A stretch of DNA of 35,406 bases, from NCBI RefSeq assembly GCF_001748285.1, contig NZ_BDGT01000046.1:1-35406 (forward strand), given 5' to 3'. The translations under genes and the position numbers were made by a program. Shown in pieces: positions 1 to 7,661 of the stretch. The notes below the pieces were generated by a model. It worked only from the letters and a program-made list of their open reading frames with translations, made no database searches and had not been told where the DNA came from. Each line of letters starts with the position of its first letter. Position 1 is the first letter of the stretch. The DNA is from Thermogemmatispora onikobensis. Its GTDB lineage: Bacteria; Chloroflexota; Ktedonobacteria; Ktedonobacterales; Ktedonobacteraceae.

Positions 1-860
1 ATCCGTCTCTGCGGAGCTGCTCCTCCGCCAGCGGGGCCAGCAGGGGCGAGAGCCTGCCCCGGGTTCCCCATGCCGCCGAAATTGCCCGCGCTACCCATGT
101 TACCCATGATGCCAGTATTACCTCCGCTTATGTTGCCCGGCGCGGCAGGGCCGGCGACCGGGCTACCAGTGAAAGAAGCCTCCTGACCCGCGTATCCCTC
201 CTCGCTGGAGAGCGCACCCGCCTGGGCCTCGCCGGCCAGCGAGCCTGCCGAGCCTGCAGGCTGCTGCGACAGGCCAGCCGCGAGCTGCGCCAGAAGAGAC
301 CGCGCCTCAGCGTTGGAGACATCGATACGCAGGACCTCTTCACATTGAGCGCGGGCCGCCGCCAGGTCATTTCGGAGCAGATAGCCCCTGGCGGCAGCCA
401 GACGCTCCTGTATCATCAACGACAGATCTTTCTTCTCTGCGTAGTAGTTTGCGAGCCGCTCGTGAGGTTCAGGGCTAGCAGGTGAGAACTGAAGCGCCTT
501 CTGCCAGGCGGCCTCTGCCCGTGCTCCCTGGCCAGCCTGGGCGTAAAGATCAGCAAGCTGCAGATAAGCGTTGTAAGCCTCCTCCCGCCTGCCCAACCAG
601 CCATACAGCTCGGCGACCTTGCTTAGCACAATGATATCATGAGGCTTGCGCTTCAGCAGATACTCATATTCATCCAGCGCCTGCTGCCACTGCTTGGTCT
701 GCATATAGCAGAAGCCCAGGCCCTCATGCGCCGCTGTGTCGTCTGGGAACTCTACCAGCGCCCGCTGATACTCGCGGGCTGCCTCCGTCCACTTGCTATC
801 CCAACGGTAGCGGTCGGCGGCATCCATTGCTGTCTTGAAAACCTGTCTGTTCCCAGGCAT
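1..860 (-). CDS. TPR-repeat protein with Gly/Ala-rich tail, C-terminus cut by window edge
   Basis: This is an open frame of 286 codons that runs off the left edge without a stop. It starts at an ATG (858-860) with a purine-rich GGAAG stretch upstream; a second in-frame ATG at codon 12 has no ribosome site. The first ~190 residues are a chain of helix-turn-helix repeats typical of TPR units (AAREYQRALVEFPDDTAAHE, QALDEYEYLLKRKPHD, AWQKALQFSPASPEPHERLA). After these comes a low-complexity Ala/Gly/Ser/Asn region with Met-Gly-Asn and Gly-Gly-Met motifs. TPR domains act as protein-protein scaffolds. No signal peptide or membrane segment is visible, so it is probably cytoplasmic. The specific role is unknown; the neighbouring MFS gene points the other way and gives no hint. 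The TPR call is firm, the function open. Confidence 0.8.
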   Translation of the reverse strand, partial: MPGNRQVFKTAMDAADRYRWDSKWTEAAREYQRALVEFPDDTAAHEGLGFCYMQTKQWQQALDEYEYLLKRKPHDIIVLSKVAELYGWLGRREEAYNAYLQLADLYAQAGQGARAEAAWQKALQFSPASPEPHERLANYYAEKKDLSLMIQERLAAARGYLLRNDLAAARAQCEEVLRIDVSNAEARSLLAQLAAGLSQQPAGSAGSLAGEAQAGALSSEEGYAGQEASFTGSPVAGPAAPGNISGGNTGIMGNMGSAGNFGGMGNPGQALAPAGPAGGGAAPQRR

Positions 861-1257
861 GTGGGCTTCGCTTTCTTCCTTCTCTCTTCTCTACTCAGAA
901 TGGGCACCTGCCAACAAGTTCACCTTCATTTTGTCACTAGGTTACTACAATCCTGCATTGAAGCTCTCTTTTTGGTACTAAAGTACTTAGCCCTCCTCTC
1001 CCAGTCCCCAGGCCCGGCTTGCCGCCGATCCCTCCCCCCCTCCCTGGGAAAGAGGCCGCCCGACACAAAAAGAGCGAACAATACCGCTTGCTTGTTATAG
1101 ATAAAGACAAATATTTGCATTTTGGAGTATACTAAATAGTAGCGAGAAAATTCTAGCTATGAGTAGCGTGTAGTAGGGGCAACAGCATTGACTGGCAGCA
1201 GGGTCACGCGGGATCTGTCTGCCCTGCCCGCAGCCAGACAGCCAGGAAGGAGGTCTC
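861..1257. other. divergent intergenic region (TPR gene / MFS gene)
   Basis: This is the promoter region for two diverging genes. It contains a -10-like TATACT on the + strand at 1128-1133 without a good -35 box, which could serve the MFS gene with a leader of about 120 nt. A GTACT-AA-AGTAC inverted repeat lies at 975-986 on the TPR side. I see no convincing coding frame here; the open frames present overlap each other and have no ribosome sites. Confidence 0.4.
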
Positions 1258-2466
1258 ATGCTCTTCACACGGGCCTTCTCGGGCCGCCTCTCTCTTTCTC
1301 CGTTGCGCCTGACGCTTTTTGGTATTACGCTGTTAGAGGAGATGCTCTCGGGCATTCCCACTATTGGCTTACCCCTGCTGCGTCACCAGGTACCGATGTC
1401 CTACACGCAGATCGGTCTGCTTTTTACCCTGGGGGCGGCAATGTCGATGGTGCTGGAGCCTTTGAGTAACGTGTTGAGCGACCTGGGGAAGACGAAGAAA
1501 CTTTGGGTGATCGGTGGTCTGCTGGTGCTCTCCGGTGCGTTCGTGCTGGCCGGTCTCGCTCGCTCATTCGCGGTGATCCTGGTAGCGTTCGCTTTGCTCT
1601 ATCCCTCTAACGACATCGCCTTGGGAGCGGCGCAGTCTTCGCTCATCGATGAGAATCCCCACCGCAGCACACGGACGATGCTGCGCCTGGCCTTCATTGG
1701 GAATTTGGGGGATTTTCTGACTCCGCTGACGGTGACCATTATCGCCCTTCTGGCTCTGGGTTGGGCGAGTCTCTGCTGGTTGGCCGCCGCGATTTGGTTG
1801 GTAGTGGCTTTGCTTTCTTGCGCCTTGCGCTTCCCTCAAGTGGAGCGTGGCGAGGGACGGCGCTCGCGTCTGGGCCTCCTGGTGGAGGGCTTCGTGGCGG
1901 CGCTGCGCAATCCCCTCATGCTTGGCTGGGTAGTGATCGCCACTCTGCCAGTGATGCTCGATGAAGTCTATCGGTCATTCGTTTCTCTCTATCTACAGGA
2001 CACGCTCCATTTATCGGACGATGCGGTGGAGAGTCTGATTACATTCGAGAGCGCTTCGGGATTCGCTGGTCTGGTGATCTGCGAGCTGCTGCTGGCCCTG
2101 GGGCTGACAGTGCGCCAGGTCCTGGCTGGTTCGGCGCTGGTGGCTCTGATTGGAATGACTGCCTTGCTGTTGACCCGCTCGTTCTGGCTGGCAGGTTTAC
2201 TGCTCTGTGTGGTTGGAGCCAGCTCGATTGCCTGGTTCCCGCTGGCGCGGGCCCAGGTCTATGAGCGCCTGCCAGGCCGTTCGGGCACGGGTCGAGCATT
2301 GTTGAGCCTGGGCACACCTTTCTCCGTGATCTTGCCCAGTATTGTAGGACTCATTGCCGGTCGCCTGGGCATCGCAGCAGGTGTGGCCTTCCTGGAGCTG
2401 GCGCCGCTCGGCATCCTCTTGCTGCTGGTGTTGCAACGCGCAGAGTCGCGGCCAACCCTGGCCTGA
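1258..2466 (+). CDS. MFS transporter, 12 TM, substrate unknown
   Basis: This 402-residue hydrophobic protein has about twelve membrane helices in two halves, joined by a central charged loop around residues 195-205 (VERGEGRRSR). That is the size and layout of the major facilitator superfamily. The start is well supported: an AGGAAGGAGG ribosome site ends five bases before the ATG. After TM2 lies the sequence LSNVLSDLGKTKKLW, resembling the MFS loop 2-3 motif (D-x-x-G-R/K). Such proteins are secondary transporters or drug-efflux pumps in the cytoplasmic membrane; the sequence does not show which substrate is moved. It lies 154 bp upstream of the folD-like gene on the same strand, but that gene has its own extended -10 box, so co-transcription is uncertain. 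Confidence 0.85.
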   Translation: MLFTRAFSGRLSLSPLRLTLFGITLLEEMLSGIPTIGLPLLRHQVPMSYTQIGLLFTLGAAMSMVLEPLSNVLSDLGKTKKLWVIGGLLVLSGAFVLAGLARSFAVILVAFALLYPSNDIALGAAQSSLIDENPHRSTRTMLRLAFIGNLGDFLTPLTVTIIALLALGWASLCWLAAAIWLVVALLSCALRFPQVERGEGRRSRLGLLVEGFVAALRNPLMLGWVVIATLPVMLDEVYRSFVSLYLQDTLHLSDDAVESLITFESASGFAGLVICELLLALGLTVRQVLAGSALVALIGMTALLLTRSFWLAGLLLCVVGASSIAWFPLARAQVYERLPGRSGTGRALLSLGTPFSVILPSIVGLIAGRLGIAAGVAFLELAPLGILLLLVLQRAESRPTLA

Positions 2467-2567
2467 CGGTTCCTTCTTCTCTTCCTTCCTCTCAACCGCA
2501 CTGTTGATGGTCGTTCTCCTTTGCGGCCTGACCACAGGGGAGAACGACGCAGCGCCGCATTCCTGGC

Positions 2568-2578
2568 TATGGTATGAT
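2568..2578 (+). promoter_or_regulatory. extended -10 promoter of the folD-like gene
   Basis: TATGGTATGAT contains TG-N-TATGAT, an extended -10 element, about 43 bp before the folD-like start codon. No -35 hexamer is recognisable at the right distance. The same TATGGTAnnAT form occurs before ispH and before the phosphatidyltransferase gene in this window. Confidence 0.45.
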
Positions 2579-2620
2579 GGACGCCAGGAGATTTCGCCTG
2601 TGGAGGAAGGAGGCTTCTTG

Positions 2621-3463
2621 ATGATGTCTGCTACGATCTTCGACAGCCGCCCCCTGGCGGCGCGCATGATGGCTGAGCTACAGCAGGAGGCAGCCGAGTT
2701 TCGCAAACAGCATCGTCGCTCAGCGCGCCTGGCGCAAATTCTCATTGGCCGCGACCCCGCGGCGGAGGTCTACAGTCGCCAGCTTGTTCGCTCCTGCCGT
2801 CGCCTCGGTCTGAGCTGCGTGACGTTGGCCTATCCATTCGAGGTAGATGAGGAGGAGATCCGCTCAGAGGTCGCGATGCTAAGCGAGGCCCCCACAACCG
2901 ACGGGATCGTACTGCTGTTGCCATTGCCGGAGCACATCCGGCAGCGTGTGGTGACCGAAGTGCTGCGCCCCGAAAAGGATGTCGATGGCCTCGGGCCACG
3001 CAATGCCGGCAATCTCCTGCTGGGTTTTCCTAGCTTTATCCCCTCGACTGCCGCTGTAGTGCTGACCGTGCTACGGGAGGCCGGCATCCGCGTGGCGGGG
3101 CAGCATGCGGTCATTGTGGGACGGAGCAATATCGGAGGCAAGCCGATCGCGCTGGCACTGATGCGGGAGGATGCCACGGTGACGATCTGCCACTCGCACA
3201 CCCGCAATCTGGCGGAGATCACCCGCAGTGCGGATATCCTGGTAGTGAGCACGGGCAGGCCGGGCCTGATTACGGGCGAGATGGTGAAACCTGGGGCGGT
3301 GGTGCTGGATGCCGGTATTACCACGGTCGATGGGAAGGTCGTTGGCGACGTCGACAGAGAGAGCGTGGCCCGCGTGGCCTCATTCCTGACGCCGGTCCCC
3401 GGTGGTCTCGGCCCTCTGACTCACCTGATGCTAATCCGCCATACCCTGCTTGGGCCCCAGTGA
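2621..3463 (+). CDS. FolD-like methylenetetrahydrofolate dehydrogenase/cyclohydrolase paralogue with altered active site
   Basis: This 280-residue protein matches FolD over its whole length. FolD oxidises 5,10-methylene-THF with NADP and then hydrolyses methenyl-THF to 10-formyl-THF in the cytoplasm. Family hallmarks seen are PLP (101-103), KDVDG (119-123), the Rossmann stretch VIVGRSNIGGKP (~165-175) and TPVPGGLGPLT near the C-terminus. By alignment from memory to E. coli FolD, the catalytic Lys54 (four residues after the conserved Tyr) is Leu55, Gln98 is Leu99, and the PCTP motif reads PSTA; the essential Asp121 is kept (Asp122). Cyclohydrolase activity is therefore doubtful, while NADP binding looks intact. 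The start is the ATG seven bases after AGGAAGGAGG; a longer frame reaching back into the MFS gene is rejected. It could be a dehydrogenase-only enzyme or a diverged paralogue. Confidence 0.85.
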   Translation: MMSATIFDSRPLAARMMAELQQEAAEFRKQHRRSARLAQILIGRDPAAEVYSRQLVRSCRRLGLSCVTLAYPFEVDEEEIRSEVAMLSEAPTTDGIVLLLPLPEHIRQRVVTEVLRPEKDVDGLGPRNAGNLLLGFPSFIPSTAAVVLTVLREAGIRVAGQHAVIVGRSNIGGKPIALALMREDATVTICHSHTRNLAEITRSADILVVSTGRPGLITGEMVKPGAVVLDAGITTVDGKVVGDVDRESVARVASFLTPVPGGLGPLTHLMLIRHTLLGPQ

Positions 3464-3576
3464 AGCATGCCGCCGGAGAAGGAAGGAAGGAAGGAGGGCA
3501 AGAAGGACGCAAAGGAGCGGAGAGATCGATTCCTAGGTCTGGGATTGCTGGCGTAGTGCGTGCGGTCACCGCGATT

Positions 3577-3612
3577 GGTCCGGGCCTGAGCCTCGTCACC
3601 GAGGCCCGGGCC
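3577..3612. terminator. GC-rich hairpin between convergent folD-like and ispH genes
   Basis: Two nested stems are present: GGTCCGGG with CCCGGGCC (one G-U pair) outside, and CCTCG-TCAC-CGAGG inside, with a six-base bulge on the left arm. It sits in the 319-bp gap between converging genes, where a bidirectional terminator is expected, but no T-run follows on either strand. The rest of the gap holds a purine-rich tract with GGAA/GGAG repeats (3478-3520) and no credible gene. Confidence 0.45.
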
Positions 3613-3782
3613 AGGTCCTGCGCCAGGCAGGCTTTCAGCTCAGGTCTGCGTGGAAAGCTAGACAGCTCACCAAGACAACCAGGCGGCTGACGGCCCTTCG
3701 ACGAGCTGCGGCGCGAGTCCGATGCCTGCGCCTGCTTCGTCTGTGGGGTCTCTCGCGGGCCATGCTCGGGTCGGGGCTGCTG

Positions 3783-4667
3783 CTAGGCTTCTGGCTCGTA
3801 TTGCTCAAGAAAGCGGATTACTTCGCGTGTGATCTGGCTGGGAGTCGAGGCGCCCGCCGTCACCGCAACGCGCTTCTTGCCTTTGAGCCAGTCCAGTTTC
3901 AACTCGGAGAGATCTTCGATACGGACCGCGGGAACGCCGGCCAGCTCTTCTGAGACCTGCACCAGACGGTTGGTGTTGTTGCTGCGGGGATCGCCTACCA
4001 CGATCGTGAGGTCGGCCCCTTTGGCCTGCCGTACGACGGCCTCTTGCCTGAGCTGCGTAGCGGCGCAGATATCGATGTAGACCTTGACGTGAGGATAGCG
4101 GGCCTGGATGTAGTTGATGAGGCGCTGCGTGTCCCACTGCGAGAGCGTGGTCTGGGTTGAGATGGCCAGTTTCTGCTCTTGCTCCGGCGTGAGCTGCAGG
4201 GCATCGACGTCAGCCTCGCTCTCGATGAGGCTGATATGGCCCGGGACTTCGCCCATGACCCCTTCAGGCTCGGGATGCCCTTTCTTGCCAATGTAGAGAA
4301 TATAGTAGCCCTCCGCCACCAGCTCGCGCACCAGCTCATGGGTCTTGGTCACATCAGGACAGGTAGCATCGATACAGTAGAGGCCGCGCTCACGCGCACG
4401 CTCCTTGACCAGGGGCGAGACGCCATGCGCGGTAAAGATTACTGTTCCTTCTTTGACCTGCTCAAGGATCGCCGCGCGATTCGGCCCATCGAGGGTAATG
4501 ATGCCGAGGGCGGTCAGCTCTTCAATGGCATGCCGATTGTGAACGATCTGGCCAATGATATAGATTGGACGGGGCAGCGTTGGATCTTTGGCAGCGCGAC
4601 GAGCAATCTGCAAGGCGTCAACGACGCCATAGCAGTAGCCGCGGGGAGAGATCTTGATCACTTCCAT
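3783..4667 (-). CDS. ispH: 4-hydroxy-3-methylbut-2-enyl diphosphate reductase (IspH)
   Basis: IspH performs the last step of the MEP isoprenoid pathway, reducing HMBPP to IPP and DMAPP with a [4Fe-4S] cluster. The 294-residue protein has the expected size. It shows three cluster cysteines in GYCYGVV near the N-terminus, [12 protein letters not shown], and [12 protein letters not shown], the substrate histidines in GQIVHN and TAHGVSP, the HPE of [14 protein letters not shown], and [14 protein letters not shown] chose the ATG at 4665-4667 because GAGGA lies seven bases upstream and it puts the cluster motif at the usual position; a longer frame to 4766 has no ribosome site and a non-homologous leader. 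An extended -10 box at 4782-4792 would give it its own transcript with a leader of about 100 nt. Its product DMAPP is also the substrate of MiaA encoded at 28058. Confidence 0.96.
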   Translation of the reverse strand: MEVIKISPRGYCYGVVDALQIARRAAKDPTLPRPIYIIGQIVHNRHAIEELTALGIITLDGPNRAAILEQVKEGTVIFTAHGVSPLVKERARERGLYCIDATCPDVTKTHELVRELVAEGYYILYIGKKGHPEPEGVMGEVPGHISLIESEADVDALQLTPEQEQKLAISTQTTLSQWDTQRLINYIQARYPHVKVYIDICAATQLRQEAVVRQAKGADLTIVVGDPRSNNTNRLVQVSEELAGVPAVRIEDLSELKLDWLKGKKRVAVTAGASTPSQITREVIRFLEQYEPEA

Positions 4668-4780
4668 AACGTCCTCGTTCGTTCCCTGCGCCTGGAAGCA
4701 GGCAGATAGACAGCCTTCTCGACAGAAGGGCCGCCAGGACCAGGAGACCGTGCCTGCCGTGGCCATTCTGCGGTCATTCT

Positions 4781-4792
4781 TATGGTACCATA
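4781..4792 (-). promoter_or_regulatory. palindromic extended -10 promoter of ispH
   Basis: TATGGTACCATA is a perfect 12-bp palindrome that on the minus strand contains TG-G-TACCAT, an extended -10 element. It lies just downstream of the stop of the HemA-like gene and about 115 bp before the ispH start, so ispH is probably transcribed separately. No -35 box is visible. Confidence 0.4.
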
Positions 4793-4795
4793 AAA

Positions 4796-5209
4796 TCAGC
4801 TCGCTTTAGCACGGCTGTTGCAGAGAATACGCTGGAGGTCGGCGGGCGTGTAGAGGCAGACGAAAGGTAACAGGCCGACCATTTCTTCAACGGAAGGGCT
4901 ACGCGCCAGGTCGAGAATGATCAACGGGACCTGGCGATTGCCGCACCCCTGGGCAATGGCTGCCGCGGAAATGAGCGGGGCTGCGGGCGTCACAGCCGGG
5001 ATGCTGATCAGCAACTGCACTTGCGGCAGCAGCCTGTCCAGTTGATTTACGCTCTCTTCCTCATAGATAGACTGCATGCCCGCTTGCTTTAGCAACTGCA
5101 CAAAGGGTCGCCGTAGCTCCTCGGGTCCGATGAGCAGGGCGGAACGACCGTGCAAGCCGCCCAGGCACGCATCAGCAATTGATACAACCTGTGGCGCGAG
5201 ATTCTGCAT
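4796..5209 (-). CDS. stand-alone HemA-like (glutamyl-tRNA reductase) Rossmann-domain protein
   Basis: This 137-residue protein resembles only the NAD(P)-binding middle domain of glutamyl-tRNA reductase. [16 protein letters not shown] lines up with the domain's GDL-x5-L-IGAG-x-MG start, [18 protein letters not shown] with its ADI-ISSTGA stretch, and [19 protein letters not shown] with RP-x-IIDLAVPRDIDP, followed by [13 protein letters not shown] for the usual LYDIDDL. The catalytic N-terminal domain (Cys nucleophile) and the dimerisation domain are absent, and the glycine-rich nucleotide loop is altered (IGPEEL for IGAGEM). It therefore cannot be a full reductase. It may be a regulatory or scaffold relic; the function is unknown. 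The start has GGAGGAGA eight bases upstream. Recognition rests on order and spacing of motifs, not on a database search. Confidence 0.7.
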   Translation of the reverse strand: MQNLAPQVVSIADACLGGLHGRSALLIGPEELRRPFVQLLKQAGMQSIYEEESVNQLDRLLPQVQLLISIPAVTPAAPLISAAAIAQGCGNRQVPLIILDLARSPSVEEMVGLLPFVCLYTPADLQRILCNSRAKAS

Positions 5210-5257
5210 GCGCTTCTCTCTCCTCCAGAAACATCCTCTTGATCACGAGTGCCAGAT

Positions 5258-5278
5258 GCCATGCTCTGACAGCATGGC
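5258..5278 (-). promoter_or_regulatory. perfect hairpin in the leader of the HemA-like gene
   Basis: GCCATGCT-CTGAC-AGCATGGC is a perfect 8-bp stem with a five-base loop, 49 bp upstream of the HemA-like start codon. It may be an operator or an RNA leader hairpin; no U-run follows, so it is not a terminator. Confidence 0.35.
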
Positions 5279-5322
5279 TCAAGATGTTCCTGTTTATCGT
5301 AGCGTATGGCAAAGAGTCAGAC

Positions 5323-5340
5323 ATCAGGTAATCACCTGAT
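5323..5340. promoter_or_regulatory. operator-like inverted repeat in divergent region
   Basis: ATCAGGT-AATC-ACCTGAT is a perfect inverted repeat of two 7-bp arms in the 382-bp divergent gap between the HemA-like gene and tatD. Length and symmetry suit a dimeric repressor site. No regulator is encoded next to it. Confidence 0.4.
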
Positions 5341-5478
5341 TTTGCCTGGGGCCTCCCCGCGTATTTTTTTCTAAGGTTCTGATCCGGCCTGACTTGCTCA
5401 CCTGCGGGCCGCCTCGCGCAAAACTCAGCCGCAGCAGGGAGGCTCGCGCCCGGCCCGCCTATCATCACTGCCGCCTTG

Positions 5479-5508
5479 TTGACATCCATTTCAGCGATAG
5501 ACTATACT
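5479..5508 (+). promoter_or_regulatory. sigma-70-type promoter of tatD-cysS
   Basis: TTGACA (5479-5484) and TATACT (5503-5508) are separated by 18 bp, the clearest consensus promoter in the window. Transcription would start near 5515 and give a leader of about 75 nt before tatD. Confidence 0.75.
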
Positions 5509-5591
5509 AAAGAAAGCTCTTGAACAGAGATAGAACAAGCCAGCGTTGACCCTTCTTTTTTTTGCGTGTCTTCCTGTTCACAGAGGAAAGG

Positions 5592-6386
5592 ATGCAGCGG
5601 TTGCTTGTCGATAGCCACGCCCACGTCGATGCTCCCCGTTTTCAGAAAGATCGCGATGCGGTGCTGCGTGCCGCATTTGCGGGGGGGATCGGCTACATCG
5701 TTGATCCCGGCTGCGATCTGGAGTCGAGCCGTGCAGCGCTAGCTTTGGCCCAGAGCTACCGTGGCCAGGTTTTCGCCGCTGTTGGCGTGCATCCTCACGA
5801 GGCCACCTCTTACAATGAGGAGGTAGAGGCTCAACTGCGCAGTCTGGCGCACGCGCCCGAGGTGGTGGCCATTGGCGAATTTGGGCTTGATTACTTTCGC
5901 ATGCTTTCGCCGCGCGATGTGCAGCGGGCGGTCTTCTGTGCCCATCTGGAGCTTGCTCGTAGCTGCGACCTCCCCTGCATCATCCATGTGCGCGACGCTC
6001 ACGAAGACGTGATTGAGCTGCTGCGCGCGCATGGTCGCGGGCTGCGCGGGGTCTTCCACTGCTTCTCGGGCAATGTGGCCCAGGCTGAGGAATGCCTTTC
6101 CTTCGAGGGCTTCATGCTCTCCTTCGCTGGCCCATTGACCCGCCCGGGTAACGCCCTGCCCGCAGTCGCCAGCATGGCTCCTCTCGATCGCGTGCTGGTC
6201 GAGACCGACAGCCCCTATCTTGTTCCCTTGCCCCTACGCGCCAGACGCAACGAGCCGCTCTTCGTGAAGCATGTGGCCCAGAAGCTAGCCGAGATCCGGG
6301 GCCTGACGCTGGACGAAATCGCTCAGATCACTACAGCGAACGCCACGCGCCTGTTCGGTCTTGGAGAACGCCATGAAGCTATTTAA
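5592..6386 (+). CDS. tatD: TatD-family metal-dependent hydrolase (putative DNase)
   Basis: This 264-residue TIM-barrel hydrolase is of full family length. TatD proteins are divalent-metal nucleases with 3'-5' exonuclease activity implicated in DNA repair and turnover. Metal-site motifs in order are SHAHVD near residue 10, VGVHPHE, AIGEFGLDYF, IIHVRDAH, GVFHCFSG and VETDSPYL. I chose the ATG at 5592, preceded by AGAGGAAAGG, because it places HAHVD at the family's usual distance; an upstream TTG at 5562 has no ribosome site. The stop overlaps the next gene by 14 bp, so the two are translationally coupled and share the promoter at 5479-5508. Confidence 0.93.
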   Translation: MQRLLVDSHAHVDAPRFQKDRDAVLRAAFAGGIGYIVDPGCDLESSRAALALAQSYRGQVFAAVGVHPHEATSYNEEVEAQLRSLAHAPEVVAIGEFGLDYFRMLSPRDVQRAVFCAHLELARSCDLPCIIHVRDAHEDVIELLRAHGRGLRGVFHCFSGNVAQAEECLSFEGFMLSFAGPLTRPGNALPAVASMAPLDRVLVETDSPYLVPLPLRARRNEPLFVKHVAQKLAEIRGLTLDEIAQITTANATRLFGLGERHEAI

Positions 6387-7572
6387 TACGCTCACCCAGA
6401 GAGTGGAGCCATTCGTCCCCCTCGAAGGGAACAATGTGCGTATCTACGTGTGTGGAGTGACTCCCTACGATACTACTCACCTGGGTCATGCCTTCACCTA
6501 CGCCTCTTTCGATACGCTCATTCGCTATCTGGAATTCCGTGGCTATTCTGTGCGCTATGTACAGAACGTCACGGACATCGATGACGATATTTTGCGCAAG
6601 GCGCGCGAACTGGGTGTGCCCTGGGACGAGCTGGGCAGGCGCGAGACCGAGAGGTTTCTGCGCGATATGGATGCGCTCAATGTCCGCCGTCCGACTTTCT
6701 ACGTGCGCGCAACTGATGAGATTCCTCACATCATCGAGATGGTACAGAAGCTGATCGAGCGCGGCTATGCCTACGTGAGCGATGGCTGCGTCTACTACAA
6801 TGTGCGCCAAGACCCCGACTTCGGGGTCTTGGGACGCGCCATCGGCCTCCAGGACTACGCCGCCATGCTGGCGGTGGCCAACGAGCGCGGCAACTATCCC
6901 GATGACCGGCGCAAACGCGATCCGCTGGATTTTGTGCTCTGGCAGGCTCAGGCTCCCGGTGAGCCGGCCTGGCCCAGCCCTTGGGGGCCGGGACGCCCGG
7001 GGTGGCATATCGAATGTAGCGCCATGGCCCTCCACTATCTGGGGGACCAGCTCGATATCCACGGCGGTGGGGCCGACCTGGCTTTCCCTCACCATACCTG
7101 CGAGATCGCCCAATCCGAGCACTACACGGGCAAGAGGCCTTTTGTCCGCTACTGGCTGCATACCGGCATGGTCTATCAGCAGGGAGAGAAGATGAGCAAG
7201 TCGCTGGGCAACCTGATCCTGGTGAGCGACCTGCTGAAGCAGTACAGCGCCAATGCGATCCGCCTCCTGCTCCTGAACCACCATTATCGCCAACCCTGGG
7301 AGTGCTTCCCTGCCGACCTGCAGCTGGCTACCGAGCAGGCTACCCTCTTCGAGGAGGTGGCGGCCCTGGCAGCTCGCTGCCCAACAACGGCGACAGCGGA
7401 GAGCAGCAGCGAGCTGCGCGCTCGCTTCGAGTCGCTCTTAGACGACGATTTGAAGACGCCCGAGGCGCTGCAGCTCCTACAGGAGACCGGCCAGGCTGCA
7501 CTGGCCAGCCACGATGCCTGTCGCGCCAGCGACGTTGTTCGTCTTTTACGTGTGCTGGGCCTGCGTTGCTAG
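6373..7572 (+). CDS. short cysteinyl-tRNA synthetase / MshC-family class I ligase
   Basis: This 399-residue protein belongs to the CysRS/MshC family. It has the HLGH form of the HIGH motif (36-39), KMSKS (~275), and all four zinc ligands: Cys27, Cys215 in GWHIECSAM, His240 and Glu244 in FPHHTCE. CysRS joins cysteine to tRNA-Cys; MshC joins cysteine to GlcN-inositol in actinobacterial mycothiol synthesis. TPYDTTHLGHA and NLILVSDLL look MshC-like, whereas EIAQSE after the zinc histidine is CysRS-like. Usual bacterial CysRS has about 460 residues, so the C-terminal anticodon-binding part is short or missing here. It may be the cell's CysRS with a trimmed C-terminus, or a paralogue. The start ATG lies inside the tatD end; a TTG at 6361 is less likely. 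Confidence 0.85.
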   Translation: MKLFNTLTQRVEPFVPLEGNNVRIYVCGVTPYDTTHLGHAFTYASFDTLIRYLEFRGYSVRYVQNVTDIDDDILRKARELGVPWDELGRRETERFLRDMDALNVRRPTFYVRATDEIPHIIEMVQKLIERGYAYVSDGCVYYNVRQDPDFGVLGRAIGLQDYAAMLAVANERGNYPDDRRKRDPLDFVLWQAQAPGEPAWPSPWGPGRPGWHIECSAMALHYLGDQLDIHGGGADLAFPHHTCEIAQSEHYTGKRPFVRYWLHTGMVYQQGEKMSKSLGNLILVSDLLKQYSANAIRLLLLNHHYRQPWECFPADLQLATEQATLFEEVAALAARCPTTATAESSSELRARFESLLDDDLKTPEALQLLQETGQAALASHDACRASDVVRLLRVLGLRC

Positions 7573-7617
7573 AGCCTGCCTCTCCCCCGCCCTTCCAGAC
7601 TGAAAACGAGGCTGAGA

Positions 7618-7645
7618 GCCGCGGGAACAGGAGCAGTACCGCGGC
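7618..7645. terminator. weak hairpin between convergent cysS-like and ABC transporter genes
   Basis: GCCGCGG and CCGCGGC form a 7-bp perfect GC stem with a 14-base loop in the 89-bp gap between converging genes. A short CTCTGTTT follows on the + strand. The position suggests a terminator; the loop is long. Confidence 0.35.
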
Positions 7646-7661
7646 CCACCTCTGTTTATGC

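Noticed and set aside
3460-3690. Small + strand frame after the folD-like gene
   Set aside because: It is a Gly/Lys/Glu-rich translation of a purine-rich tract and spans a GC hairpin; no ribosome site.
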